Shown: positions 9,928 to 17,873 of the stretch, one piece after another
How the letters are laid out: each line of letters opens with the position of its first letter
Position numbering within the stretch: position 1 is the stretch's first letter
Assembly: GCA_937969415.1 (NCBI GenBank)
Contig: CALBWK010000113.1
Coordinates: 1-36,633, forward strand
DNA from: an uncultured Saprospiraceae bacterium
GTDB taxonomy: Bacteria > Bacteroidota > Bacteroidia > Chitinophagales > Saprospiraceae
Direction of reading: 5' to 3'
Length of the DNA: 36,633 nucleotides
Program-made: the position numbers and the translations under genes
Notes under the pieces: model-generated
Database searches by the model: none
What the model was told of the DNA's origin: nothing
What the model saw: only the letters and a program-made list of their open reading frames with translations

Positions 9928-10767
9928 TCAATATGGTTTATGATTGGAGTTTTCATAGTTACTAGCCATTAATTTGAATTGGCCATTGGTAAATCCACAT
10001 TTGCAAGGATAGGCAGACATAATGTTGCCGACTTGAGGTTGATAATAGACTTGCTGAGGATCACGCAATTCATGTACAAACTCACAATTAATCACGAAAT
10101 CACTCATCGGGATGAGTTCTGGAAGTATATCACTTATAATATACTGTCCCGCGTTGCCTGCATAAGCACCAAAGGGGTCGCTTGGTGTATCGCAAATACT
10201 GTCATTTTTTATAGCACATAATGGGTCATCTACAATCTCTATGTCATCACCATGGTAGGTGTCTGTTAAGCCAAGAAAGTGCCCTAGATGGTGAGCTAGC
10301 TGCCCGGCTAGACTAGATCTACATTCGGCAGAGTCCATCTCAAGATAGATATCATTGCCACCTTCTTTATTGATGCCATAATAGGTGCTTACACCGCAAG
10401 AGGCTCTAGGGATATTCCCAAGGATATAGACATTGAGCCTTCTGGGTTTGCCCCATAATACTCTTAGCTCTGTGAGCCGTCTCTCATCTACGATATTATG
10501 GAAGGTATAGTTTTCGAGAATGTTAATCTCACAAGCAGAAACAGAAAGACATATTGGTTCAAAGAAGCTGCTCACTTCTGTCATCAGATTTTGGACATCA
10601 CTATTAGTTAAGTAGGGTTGTCGCGTAATCGAGTCTACAGATAAATGAATAAATAAATTGAAATTTTTATCTAGACAAGGTAACTGAATGTTACGTGTAT
10701 GTAGTCCTTCTTGTGCGGAGCCCAAAAAGCACATACTGAGAAAAAAGATTGCAGATATAATTCTCAT
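9928..10767 (-). CDS. degenerate M43 (pappalysin-like) metalloprotease homologue, probably not catalytic
   Basis: 279 residues from ATG 10767, which gives a signal peptide (residues 1-19, ending LGSAQ); a longer TTG-initiated frame from 10803 would overlap the previous gene and bury that signal. The M43 layout is recognisable: Ser/Gly-rich strand with ASCGVSTYYG near 122-131, the active-site helix AHHLGHFLGLTDTY at 158-171, CDTPSDP at 192-198, and a Met-turn region GNIMSAYPCKCGFTNGQ with Met250. Against the family consensus HExxHxxGxxH, the catalytic Glu is replaced by His160 and the third zinc ligand by Asp169. Asp as third ligand exists in snapalysins, but loss of the Glu should abolish normal proteolysis. 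No T9SS sorting domain is seen, so it may be periplasmic. It sits between the PorP/SprF gene (20-base gap) and the PKD genes. Confidence 0.82.
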   Translation of the reverse strand: MRIISAIFFLSMCFLGSAQEGLHTRNIQLPCLDKNFNLFIHLSVDSITRQPYLTNSDVQNLMTEVSSFFEPICLSVSACEINILENYTFHNIVDERRLTELRVLWGKPRRLNVYILGNIPRASCGVSTYYGINKEGGNDIYLEMDSAECRSSLAGQLAHHLGHFLGLTDTYHGDDIEIVDDPLCAIKNDSICDTPSDPFGAYAGNAGQYIISDILPELIPMSDFVINCEFVHELRDPQQVYYQPQVGNIMSAYPCKCGFTNGQFKLMASNYENSNHKPY

Positions 10768-10787
10768 AATTAATGATTGTTCTATTC

Positions 10788-11801
10788 TTAGAGTCTTGGA
10801 CAAATTTGTTTTACTTCCACCTTGGCTTTAGGATGCTTTACTAAAATTTTGTAGGCGCCTATCTCAAAGCCACCTACGCTATTGTTATACTCTGCAGCGG
10901 TTGATACGGTCAGATCAAAGGCACCGAATATGTGCCAGTCTTTGATATGATACCCCAGAATAAACTCTAAGGCATCACCTAGTCTATACCCTAAGCCCAA
11001 ATCAAAGTCACTTTCCCCAAAACCATAGGTGCTTACTAATTGTAAGGCAAGATTGGTAGCCTTATTAGCTGTGGAGTAAATGATGCGCGGTTCTAAGGAC
11101 ATTTTTTTGTTGACGATATAATTCAATGAAGTGTGTGCATTGACTCGGAAAGGAATCAGATCTCTAGTATTCGTCCCTGATAGTGAAGCATTGCTTTGGC
11201 TTGCTAGAAAATGATAGAAGCCAGTGCCTATTTCAAATCTTGTCTGTTTGTTGAGTTGACTTTCAAACTTGATACCTACATTGACATCATTAGCAGAGGC
11301 ATCGTACAGTTGCAATAATTGACGATCTGTATCATTCATAGTGCCTCCAGTGAGAGTCGTATTTGTTCTCAGATTGGACGGATCTGAGCGCCTCATTACA
11401 CGTCCATATTGCACACCAAGCGTGAAGATGTTTTTATACTTTTTGTCTAAGGCTAGATGGTAAGCTGCAGTTCCAGTCATACGAGTAGAACCAAAGCTGA
11501 GATCTCCTGAGGTATCTGTATCTAAGGCAAAGCCTAGTGAAAGCCAGTGATGGTCTCTTAAACCTACAGGGAGATTGACTTCCCCAAATAATCCTTGTGA
11601 CTTAAATCCTTGATTGAAAAAACTGCTGAATTGGTCTCTATAAATGGCTCCTATCTTGTAAGTGCCTAAGAAATCTCCAATTTTAGCAGGATTGAGCACT
11701 TGAGGTGCGGCAGCGTAGTTGGTATAGTGTAGATCTTGAGCATAATAGTTACTTAAACCAAATGCACTGATTAATATACATAGTAATAGACGTTTTGTCA
11801 T
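10788..11801 (-). CDS. PorP/SprF family type IX secretion-associated outer-membrane protein
   Basis: A 337-residue protein with a signal peptide (residues 1-21, MTKRLLLCILISAFGL start, ending YYAQ). The N-terminal DLHYTNYAAAPQVLNPAKIG, then YKIGAIYRDQF and a string of alternating beta-strand segments, are typical of PorP/SprF proteins: the usual opening is a 'QF..Y...P...NPA..G' signature followed by 'YR.QW'. Members are outer-membrane barrels of the type IX system; SprF of Flavobacterium johnsoniae is needed for export of the type B-domain adhesin SprB, and paralogues are commonly encoded beside type B cargo. This gene begins the minus-strand cluster leading into the pseudo-protease and both PKD proteins, so it is probably their dedicated export or anchoring partner (inference from context). 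A 17-base palindrome lies 24 bases before its start. Confidence 0.9.
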   Translation of the reverse strand: MTKRLLLCILISAFGLSNYYAQDLHYTNYAAAPQVLNPAKIGDFLGTYKIGAIYRDQFSSFFNQGFKSQGLFGEVNLPVGLRDHHWLSLGFALDTDTSGDLSFGSTRMTGTAAYHLALDKKYKNIFTLGVQYGRVMRRSDPSNLRTNTTLTGGTMNDTDRQLLQLYDASANDVNVGIKFESQLNKQTRFEIGTGFYHFLASQSNASLSGTNTRDLIPFRVNAHTSLNYIVNKKMSLEPRIIYSTANKATNLALQLVSTYGFGESDFDLGLGYRLGDALEFILGYHIKDWHIFGAFDLTVSTAAEYNNSVGGFEIGAYKILVKHPKAKVEVKQICPRL

Positions 11802-11824
11802 AGATTGAGTTGTTACTATATTAA

Positions 11825-11841
11825 TTTCTCCTAAGGAGAAA
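11825..11841. promoter_or_regulatory. perfect 8+1+8 palindrome upstream of the PorP/SprF gene (possible operator)
   Basis: The sequence tttctcct-a-aggagaaa is an exact inverted repeat with a single-base centre. It lies 24-40 bases upstream of the PorP/SprF start, in the 141-base gap shared with the divergent SET gene. There is no T-tract beyond the flanking bases and no gene ends here, so a regulator-binding site or 5'-UTR hairpin fits better than a terminator. No regulator is assigned. Confidence 0.35.
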
Positions 11842-11942
11842 AAGTCGCTTGTTTTCTTTTAAAAAAGGAGCTGTACTTTCACTAAAAATAGGAAATTCTT
11901 ACAACTCGATTTCTATTTATGACCATGAACAAAACGTAGTTA

Positions 11943-12335
11943 ATGTCCACGACACAAAGACCCGGCCTATACATAATACCCCATAAAATCAAAAAACGAT
12001 GCATCGAGTGTGCAGAAAATATCTCTGAGGGTGAATTAATTGAGCTCTGTCCCGTGATTATTTTAAGCCCTGAGGATACGGAGCTCATCCATAAGACGAA
12101 GTTACACGACTACTATTTTGTCTGGGATATTGAGACCAAGAGCTCGGCTATAGCCTTAGGATTTGGCTCCTTGTACAACCACTCCGATACACCCAATGCA
12201 GAATTTGAGCTGATGGTAGCAGATCAGATGATACGCATATACGCCTTAAGAGACATCCCTGCTGGAGAAGAAATTTGTCTAGACTATATGGGTCTAAAAG
12301 ATACCGAGGCTACCTTATGGTTTGATCCTGCTTAG
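11943..12335 (+). CDS. small SET-domain protein, putative protein-lysine methyltransferase
   Basis: A 130-residue protein consisting of little more than a SET domain. The diagnostic motifs are GSLYNHSDTPNAEF (residues 75-88, with the NHS..PN core that binds S-adenosylmethionine and forms the pseudoknot) and RDIPAGEEICLDYMG (103-117, with Tyr115 in the catalytic tyrosine position). The N-terminal part supplies the first SET strands (GLYIIPHKIKKRC). No post-SET cysteines or signal peptide are seen, so it should act in the cytoplasm, transferring methyl groups to lysines of an unknown protein. It is divergent from the PorP/SprF gene and converges with the DUF4249 gene, ending one base from that gene's stop. 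The box TATTTATG at 11914-11921, one mismatch from TAnnTTTG, could be its promoter. Confidence 0.85.
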   Translation: MSTTQRPGLYIIPHKIKKRCIECAENISEGELIELCPVIILSPEDTELIHKTKLHDYYFVWDIETKSSAIALGFGSLYNHSDTPNAEFELMVADQMIRIYALRDIPAGEEICLDYMGLKDTEATLWFDPA

Positions 12336-12336
12336 C

Positions 12337-13227
12337 TTATCGTGGTCTTATGGTATCCGTTAAGCTAGACACTGAGGCGACATTAAAAAAGCCAATTACA
12401 GGAGACCCATCCGAACTTGTAATATTCGTTGGGGTATTGGCTGCGGGGGTAGCGAAGATGCCATTATTACTATTCTGCAACTCATCTCTAAGTACCTCTA
12501 GAAAGAAAAAAGCCTCGTTAGATATAGAATGAATTTCTACACGAATCTCATCGCCAACTTGCCACGGGATTGGTGCAAAGTTTTCATCTACAGGATTATT
12601 CAATTCTTGTACAGGTTGTATAAATACTAATCCATCGACCTCAGCTCCCGGACCAAAAGCAGCATCAAAAGCAATGTTGAGCTCTACAGGATCGTCTAAG
12701 TATTCTCCATTCTTGAATGTCTTTATCCAATACGTGTTACCTAATCCTGGTAAGTCGTTGGCAAAGAAATTACAGTAGATACCATCATCTGCAAACGGGT
12801 CATTGACCCTTAATTCCTGTTGGATAGAGTCTATCTCTGGTACAGGAAACTTTGTTGTTGAAGCAGAATATGTAACACCATTGAGCTCGATGTTAAGGTC
12901 GTATGTTGTGCCAGAAGGTTCATTAAAGGATTCTGCATCCATACCAACAGAGTAGGTGCCAACATTGTCTGTTGGGACCATATCATATGCATTACCTGTG
13001 CTAGTTGTTATTGTGACAACAGCTTCATCGAGGCCTTGTACTCTCATAGAATCAAAATAGGCTTGACTGGCCGAGAGCCTCACTTCCCAGTCAGTAGGTA
13101 TCTCAGCTATCCACGCATCCACGGTCACAAGTGCTGGAGCTTCATCGAGTGTCACATCTATAGGGTCTTCGCATCCTTGCGTCAGGCAAAGTACGAGAAA
13201 GGCAAATAGGTATATGGCGTATTTCAT
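12337..13227 (-). CDS. DUF4249 family lipoprotein
   Basis: A 296-residue lipoprotein: a hydrophobic signal (residues 1-18) ends in LTQGC, giving lipidated Cys19 followed by acidic residues EDPID. The mature protein starts with a beta-rich domain (LVTVDAWI..., VVTITTSTGNAYDM..., GTTYDLNIELNGVTYSASTTKFPVPEIDSI), the pattern of DUF4249, a family found in Bacteroidota as lipoproteins encoded next to TonB-dependent receptors. Its start is one base beyond the stop of the receptor gene upstream, so the two are certainly co-translated from one transcript. By analogy with SusD-type partners it may sit over the receptor and help capture a ligand, but the substrate is unknown and this functional analogy is inference. 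Confidence 0.85.
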   Translation of the reverse strand: MKYAIYLFAFLVLCLTQGCEDPIDVTLDEAPALVTVDAWIAEIPTDWEVRLSASQAYFDSMRVQGLDEAVVTITTSTGNAYDMVPTDNVGTYSVGMDAESFNEPSGTTYDLNIELNGVTYSASTTKFPVPEIDSIQQELRVNDPFADDGIYCNFFANDLPGLGNTYWIKTFKNGEYLDDPVELNIAFDAAFGPGAEVDGLVFIQPVQELNNPVDENFAPIPWQVGDEIRVEIHSISNEAFFFLEVLRDELQNSNNGIFATPAANTPTNITSSDGSPVIGFFNVASVSSLTDTIRPR

Positions 13228-13228
13228 C

Positions 13229-15613
13229 TTAGTTGAATTTGAAGTTGTAAGAAACGGAAGGAATAAAATTACCGATTACAGAAAGTCTATTGGCTTGTGT
13301 CTGCACTAGTGGTCCCGATGTACCCTCTGTTGGGCTAAAGAAGATTGAGAAAGCATTTCTGCGGCTGTAGACATTGTATACTGAAAAGACCCACTCACCA
13401 TACCATTTTCTTCCGGGTGCTTTTTTTCCTTTTCTGGTAGCCCCAAAATCCAGTCTGTGATAGTCTGGTATGCGGACATTGTTTCTAGTGCCATTGGCAT
13501 TATAGGGAACAACATATCCTTGTATCTCATATCTAGAGGTAGGAAAAGTGGTCGGTGTTCCTGTGACATAGGCAAAGTTGCCACTCAGACTCCATTTATC
13601 ATTGAGCTCATAAAAGGCTGTTACACTGAGGTTGTGAGTCTGGTCAAATCGAGTAGGGTACCACTCATTATTGTTGATACCTTCGATTCGATTTTCAGTC
13701 CTTGCTAGCGTATAGCTGACCCAACCTGAAAAGTCGCCTTTATTCTTTTTGAGCATTAGTTCTAGACCATAAGCTCTGTTCTCTCCATCTAGGAGGTCCG
13801 CTTCTATTGTCGCATTAAGCAAGAGGTCAGCGCCATCGATATAGTCAACGATGTTTTGAATTTTCTTGACATACACCTCGGAGCTAAACTCATAAGTGTT
13901 ATCTCTAAAGTTCTTAAAATATCCTAAAGCAATCTGGTCAGCCAAGAGGGGCTGGACGTTATTGGTTGCTGGTGTCCAGATATCAACCGGTGTAGAGGCT
14001 GTGGTATTAGACACTAACTGTATATACTGGGTGGTTCTGTTATAAGAAGCCTTCAGAGAGCTGCTTCCATTAAGTTGATATTTCAGAGCGAGTCTAGGCT
14101 CTAGGTTTAAATAAGTCTGGATAGACTCCCACTGACCAAAGGCTGTTGTATCAATTACAGGCTTCCTTTGTCCAGCTGGCGCTTCTCCTATTCGGAATGC
14201 ATCACCTGCTCCCGTAAAGTTGAAGTGAGATAACCTCAACCCATATTGCATACTCAAACTGGAACCGAGATCTTGCTCGTTTTCTACAAAGAGTCCGCTC
14301 TCGATGGCATATTTTTCATCCAGACCGATATCTGCACTTATCCCTTCTGAGACACCAACTGCGTTACCAGGCTGAAATTCATAGACAATAACTTGTCCAC
14401 CAAATTTGATAAGATTTTGAGGATTGAGAAACCAAGTGAATTCTGGTTTTGCACTATAGTTGATGATTTTTGCATCCCAGTCAAAACGATCAAAGGCATC
14501 CTCTCCAAAGCTAATCTGATAGTCATAGTTACTATAGAATAAAGTGAGATTGGCAAACAATCGATCACTGAAAAGGTGATTCCATCTAAGTGTGGAAGTT
14601 GCATTACCCCAGTTAAATCCTGCTGCAGCACCAAAAGAAAATCTGTCTCGGCCCAAGTAGCCGGATAAGAAAAGTCTATCCTTATCGCTAAACTTATAAT
14701 TGGTTTTTAAGGTCAGATCATAAAAACTTAGGCCTGTATCGCCTAGATCGTCCGAAAGAAATGGCTTGGCCAAAATATCAATGTACGACCGCCTTCCCGC
14801 AATGATAAATGAAGACTTGTCCTTGACAATTGGCGCCTCTACAGAAAGTCTGCTGAATATCAATCCCACACCTCCATTGACCGTTAGCTGCTTGTTGTTA
14901 CCTTCTTTCATTCTCACATCAAGAATAGAAGAAAGACGGCCACCATATCTAGCTGGAATACCTCCTTTAATGAGCTTCACATCTTTGACAGCATCTGGAT
15001 TAAATACAGAAAAGAATCCAAATAGGTGTGAGGAGTTATATACGGGTGCCTCATCTAATAAGACTAGGTTTTGATCGATAGAGCCACCTCGGACATTAAA
15101 GCCTGTAGCACCTTCACCTACTGTGCTCACTCCTGGTAGCAACTGTATTGATCTGATGATTTCAACTTCTCCGAGAAGAGATGGCATTTTTTTTATCGTC
15201 GAGATATCTAGTTTGTTGACACTCATTTCTACTTGAGTGACATTATCATCTTCTGGTTCTGCGGTGATGACTACTTCGTCGATGGTTGTTGCTTCTTCTG
15301 ATAGCTCTATGTCGAGTGTAACATTATTGCTTAGATCAATCTTTTTGACGGTAGAATTAAAGCCTAGATAGGCATACTCAGCAGTATATTGACCAGGAGG
15401 TAGTGTAATGGAATAGAAGCCGTACTCATTACTTGTTGCACCATCACCTGTCTCCGAAATGTATATCGTCGCTCCTATAAGCGTTTCCCCACTGCTACCG
15501 TCTTTGATATAACCTTTGAGGCTGTATTTCTCTGCTGCCTGAGCACCTACTTTAAGAGGTAGGAGCAAGCTGACACAAATGCAGAAAACTAAACTTCTTA
15601 ATACTGTCGTCAT
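13229..15613 (-). CDS. TonB-dependent outer-membrane receptor with carboxypeptidase-regulatory-like N-terminal domain
   Basis: 794 residues from ATG 15613; a TTG nine codons upstream would extend the frame but would overlap a promoter-like box. Residues 1-24 form a signal peptide (ending KVGAQA). Next comes a carboxypeptidase D regulatory-like domain, roughly 28-112 (YSLKGYIKDGSSGETLIGATI, then YGFYSITLPPGQYTAEY), then the plug (about 130-245: IRSIQLLPGVSTVGEG, FNVRGGSIDQNLVLLDEAP, VKLIKGGIPARYGGRLSS) and a C-terminal 22-strand-type barrel. It imports an unknown ligand using TonB energy. Its only partner is the DUF4249 lipoprotein immediately downstream (one-base gap); no TonB, SusD or hydrolase genes are adjacent, so it does not look like a classical polysaccharide locus. 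Confidence 0.92.
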   Translation of the reverse strand: MTTVLRSLVFCICVSLLLPLKVGAQAAEKYSLKGYIKDGSSGETLIGATIYISETGDGATSNEYGFYSITLPPGQYTAEYAYLGFNSTVKKIDLSNNVTLDIELSEEATTIDEVVITAEPEDDNVTQVEMSVNKLDISTIKKMPSLLGEVEIIRSIQLLPGVSTVGEGATGFNVRGGSIDQNLVLLDEAPVYNSSHLFGFFSVFNPDAVKDVKLIKGGIPARYGGRLSSILDVRMKEGNNKQLTVNGGVGLIFSRLSVEAPIVKDKSSFIIAGRRSYIDILAKPFLSDDLGDTGLSFYDLTLKTNYKFSDKDRLFLSGYLGRDRFSFGAAAGFNWGNATSTLRWNHLFSDRLFANLTLFYSNYDYQISFGEDAFDRFDWDAKIINYSAKPEFTWFLNPQNLIKFGGQVIVYEFQPGNAVGVSEGISADIGLDEKYAIESGLFVENEQDLGSSLSMQYGLRLSHFNFTGAGDAFRIGEAPAGQRKPVIDTTAFGQWESIQTYLNLEPRLALKYQLNGSSSLKASYNRTTQYIQLVSNTTASTPVDIWTPATNNVQPLLADQIALGYFKNFRDNTYEFSSEVYVKKIQNIVDYIDGADLLLNATIEADLLDGENRAYGLELMLKKNKGDFSGWVSYTLARTENRIEGINNNEWYPTRFDQTHNLSVTAFYELNDKWSLSGNFAYVTGTPTTFPTSRYEIQGYVVPYNANGTRNNVRIPDYHRLDFGATRKGKKAPGRKWYGEWVFSVYNVYSRRNAFSIFFSPTEGTSGPLVQTQANRLSVIGNFIPSVSYNFKFN

Positions 15614-15637
15614 AAACCTGATGTATTTAACCAACCG

Positions 15638-15645
15638 CAAAACTA
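15638..15645 (-). promoter_or_regulatory. promoter -7 box for the TonB receptor-DUF4249 operon
   Basis: On the minus strand this reads TAGTTTTG, an exact match to the Bacteroidota -7 consensus TAnnTTTG, ending 24 bases before the ATG at 15613. A convincing -33 element (TTG about 20 bases farther upstream) is not visible. The position supports the ATG at 15613 over the TTG at 15640, which would lie within the box. Confidence 0.4.
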
Positions 15646-15865
15646 AGACGGACTGTGACTAGTCATAGCGTCTTTAGATAAAACGTTCGTTAACTCCTAC
15701 AAACGAGAAGGAAATAGGTTTAATAGTAAGCCCAATTAGCGATTTGAAAGCTACACTTACATATCCAGAAATAGTCTAACTATATGATTGTCAGAGCTTA
15801 GTAAGGGTACATTTCAAAGCAGTACCAATAGGATTCTAGTTTAAGGGTAATTTCTATAGAAGTGG

Positions 15866-16309
15866 TTATTTACCGTGGTAAGCTTGATTATGCACAAGTG
15901 TCTTTCCACAACTTGCACAAGCTTCTGCTTTACCTGATCCACCTTTGCATCCATCAGTACACACAAAGTGCCATACACCTTGAGCATTTTGAGGTGGTTC
16001 TGGTTTTCTAGCTGGTGGCTGCACGCCGGGTTGACCCATAGGATTAGAACGTGGCGGTGCGCTGCTGATAGCACCTTTCATTATAGGATTGGTAATAGAT
16101 CCAAGAGGCGCCATACCATTATTGACTCTTGTATTAGCTACACCTGCTGGTGGTACGTCTACTTTTGGCTTAGCTTTGTTGTCTGCAACCTTAATAGGTG
16201 TATTGATTGTCGTCGTCTTTGCTGTCGCAGTGTCTGCAGTTGCTGCTTGATCTCCTTTACATCCTATGATGAAGAGGCTCAGACAAGTTGCTATGATAAG
16301 TTTGTACAT
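15866..16309 (-). CDS. small lipoprotein with cysteine-rich zinc-ribbon-like C-terminus
   Basis: A 147-residue protein. A lipoprotein signal (residues 1-16) ends in FIIGC with Cys17 as the lipidation site. Residues 18-110 are low-complexity, rich in Ala, Thr, Pro and Lys, and look like a flexible tether. The last ~35 residues are compact: VWHFVCTDGCKGG (Cys117, Cys121), EACASCGKTLVHNQAYH (Cys131, Cys134, His140, His145). The CxxxC...CxxC spacing with nearby histidines resembles small metal-binding ribbons such as those preceding heavy-metal-binding domains. I infer an envelope-anchored metal-binding module but cannot name the metal. It follows the quinone-oxidoreductase-like gene by 67 bases and appears to have its own promoter, with an exact -7 box at 16330-16337. 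Confidence 0.8.
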   Translation of the reverse strand: MYKLIIATCLSLFIIGCKGDQAATADTATAKTTTINTPIKVADNKAKPKVDVPPAGVANTRVNNGMAPLGSITNPIMKGAISSAPPRSNPMGQPGVQPPARKPEPPQNAQGVWHFVCTDGCKGGSGKAEACASCGKTLVHNQAYHGK

Positions 16310-16329
16310 ATCCTTGGATTTATAAGCAG

Positions 16330-16337
16330 CAAAAATA
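16330..16337 (-). promoter_or_regulatory. promoter -7 box for the cysteine-rich lipoprotein gene
   Basis: The minus strand reads TATTTTTG, an exact TAnnTTTG match ending 20 bases before the ATG at 16309. It sits in the 67-base gap after the preceding gene, so the lipoprotein is probably transcribed separately. No clear -33 element. Confidence 0.45.
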
Positions 16338-16376
16338 TGTCAAAATTTCACATATTTCTTATTACTGACTCTGCGG

Positions 16377-17393
16377 TTACCAAGTTATAGTGATTTTGCC
16401 TATTGATTGACGTGACTCTAGGTATTTATGGGCTTCGGCAATCTCCTCAGGCTTGTAATTTTTGGACATAATCGGCTTGATGATGCCTTTTTCAGCCATA
16501 TCCATCACCCCCGCAAAGATGGTTTTGAAGAGTTGTGGCTTGTAATCAGCTATCCTCAACATATTAACACCTATCATGGAGCGGGAGCTCATCAAGAATT
16601 GTAAGGGGCTGAATATGCCAAATCCTGCCACGACGCCTAGGCTTTTGAGCTTCGTCCCACCTATCTGTGCGGCTGCACCAAAATTTACCATTGCGCCCCC
16701 TGGTTGTAAGAGTTTCCAGGCTTTCTTAAAGGTCTTTCCACCTATAGAATCAAATACCACATCGAGAGGGGCAGCTTGCCCCAGCTTATCTTGTATCACC
16801 CGAGCAAAATCATCCTTGGTATAGTCTATGGCTATATCTACACCATTGTCTTTGAGGAAATCGAGCTTGCCAGCTGAGGCCGTCCCGATAACCTGGCAGC
16901 CCTTATGTTTAGCAATCTGGGTTAGGATGCTGCCCACACCACCCGCAGCTGCTTGGATCAAGACTTTATCACCGGGTTGTAAACTGACACAGTGTATAGC
17001 GCTATAATAGGCAGTACACGCTTGTGTTGCTAGAGCAGCTCCTTCTTGATAGCTTAAGGAGGCAGGTAGCGCAGCCACGCCTTCTACCATAGTGCTGGCA
17101 TACTCGGCATACCCGCCAAATCGTGTCAAGGCCGATACACGATCACCTACTTTATACTCAGTGACTTCACTACCGATTGCTGCAATATGACCAGCTACAT
17201 CGTAACCGAGTACTGCGGGATTCTTAGGGGCATCAGGGTAGAGACCATTCCGAGCGACGACATCAGCAAAATTGAGTCCAAAGCAAGAACTTTTGATGAC
17301 GACTTCTCTTGGCCCAGGTTGTGGTTGGGCTACTTCTTTGAGTTCAAAGGCTTGATCAGCAGTGCCGTATTTTTTGAGATAGATGGCTTTCAT
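16377..17393 (-). CDS. zinc-independent medium-chain dehydrogenase, quinone oxidoreductase-like
   Basis: A 338-residue cytoplasmic protein. It has the medium-chain dehydrogenase/reductase layout: an N-terminal GroES-like domain (GPREVVIKSSCFGLNFADV near 27-45, then NPAVLGYDVAGHIAAIGSEV and YKVGDRVSAL) and a Rossmann domain with the nucleotide-binding AAAGGVGSILTQIA at 148-161. The usual catalytic zinc cysteine and His-Glu pair are absent, placing it with NAD(P)H:quinone oxidoreductases or VAT-1-like proteins. It would reduce quinones or other enone compounds using NAD(P)H; the real substrate is unknown. It starts 50 bases after the VOC gene on the same strand and is probably the last gene of the M28-VOC-dehydrogenase operon, although a separate promoter cannot be excluded. 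Confidence 0.88.
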   Translation of the reverse strand: MKAIYLKKYGTADQAFELKEVAQPQPGPREVVIKSSCFGLNFADVVARNGLYPDAPKNPAVLGYDVAGHIAAIGSEVTEYKVGDRVSALTRFGGYAEYASTMVEGVAALPASLSYQEGAALATQACTAYYSAIHCVSLQPGDKVLIQAAAGGVGSILTQIAKHKGCQVIGTASAGKLDFLKDNGVDIAIDYTKDDFARVIQDKLGQAAPLDVVFDSIGGKTFKKAWKLLQPGGAMVNFGAAAQIGGTKLKSLGVVAGFGIFSPLQFLMSSRSMIGVNMLRIADYKPQLFKTIFAGVMDMAEKGIIKPIMSKNYKPEEIAEAHKYLESRQSIGKITITW

Positions 17394-17443
17394 AGGGGCT
17401 AAGGTACAATATCCATTTACTGCTCAGAATTGTTTCAGGACAC

Positions 17444-17872
17444 TTACTTGGCAAACATCTGTCCCAAGTCCTTAAAAGCCTTGAACTCCAAAGCATTGCC
17501 GCAGGGATCAAGAAAGAACATCGTGGCTTGCTCTCCGGGCTCTCCCTCAAATCGTATATAGGGCTCGATGACAAATTCTATCTCCGCTTTTTGGAGCCTT
17601 TCCGCAAGGGCTTCCCACTCATCCCAGGGCAACACAACACCATAGTGCGGCACAGGTACAGCGTGGCCGTCGACTTCATTGGTGTGATTGCTGTCTGCAC
17701 TTTTGGGTTTGTAGTGGATGACAAATTGGTGTCCATAAAGATCAAAGTCTACCCACTGCTCAGAAGAGCGGCCCTCTGGGCAGCCCAATATATCTCTATA
17801 AAAGGCTCTCGCCAGTTGTACATCGTGAACAGGTATGGCTACGTGAAAGGGAGGAATATTTTTCTTGGACAT
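17444..17872 (-). CDS. VOC (glyoxalase/bleomycin resistance/dioxygenase) superfamily protein
   Basis: A 142-residue cytoplasmic protein of one VOC module pair. The first half opens with [18 protein letters not shown] (His10 at the first metal position) and contains [21 protein letters not shown]; the second half has [20 protein letters not shown] (His76) and closes with [15 protein letters not shown] (Glu129 at the last metal position). His10, His76 and Glu129 are in the places normally used to bind the divalent metal. The family includes glyoxalases, dioxygenases and fosfomycin-type resistance enzymes; the sequence alone does not choose between them. Its ATG follows the stop of the M28 peptidase gene after a single base, so the two are translationally coupled. 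Confidence 0.87.
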   Translation of the reverse strand: MSKKNIPPFHVAIPVHDVQLARAFYRDILGCPEGRSSEQWVDFDLYGHQFVIHYKPKSADSNHTNEVDGHAVPVPHYGVVLPWDEWEALAERLQKAEIEFVIEPYIRFEGEPGEQATMFFLDPCGNALEFKAFKDLGQMFAK

Positions 17873-17873
17873 C

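Noticed and set aside
10768-10803. TTG-initiated N-terminal extension of the M43-like protein
   Set aside because: It would overlap the PorP/SprF gene and hide a good signal peptide that begins at ATG 10767.
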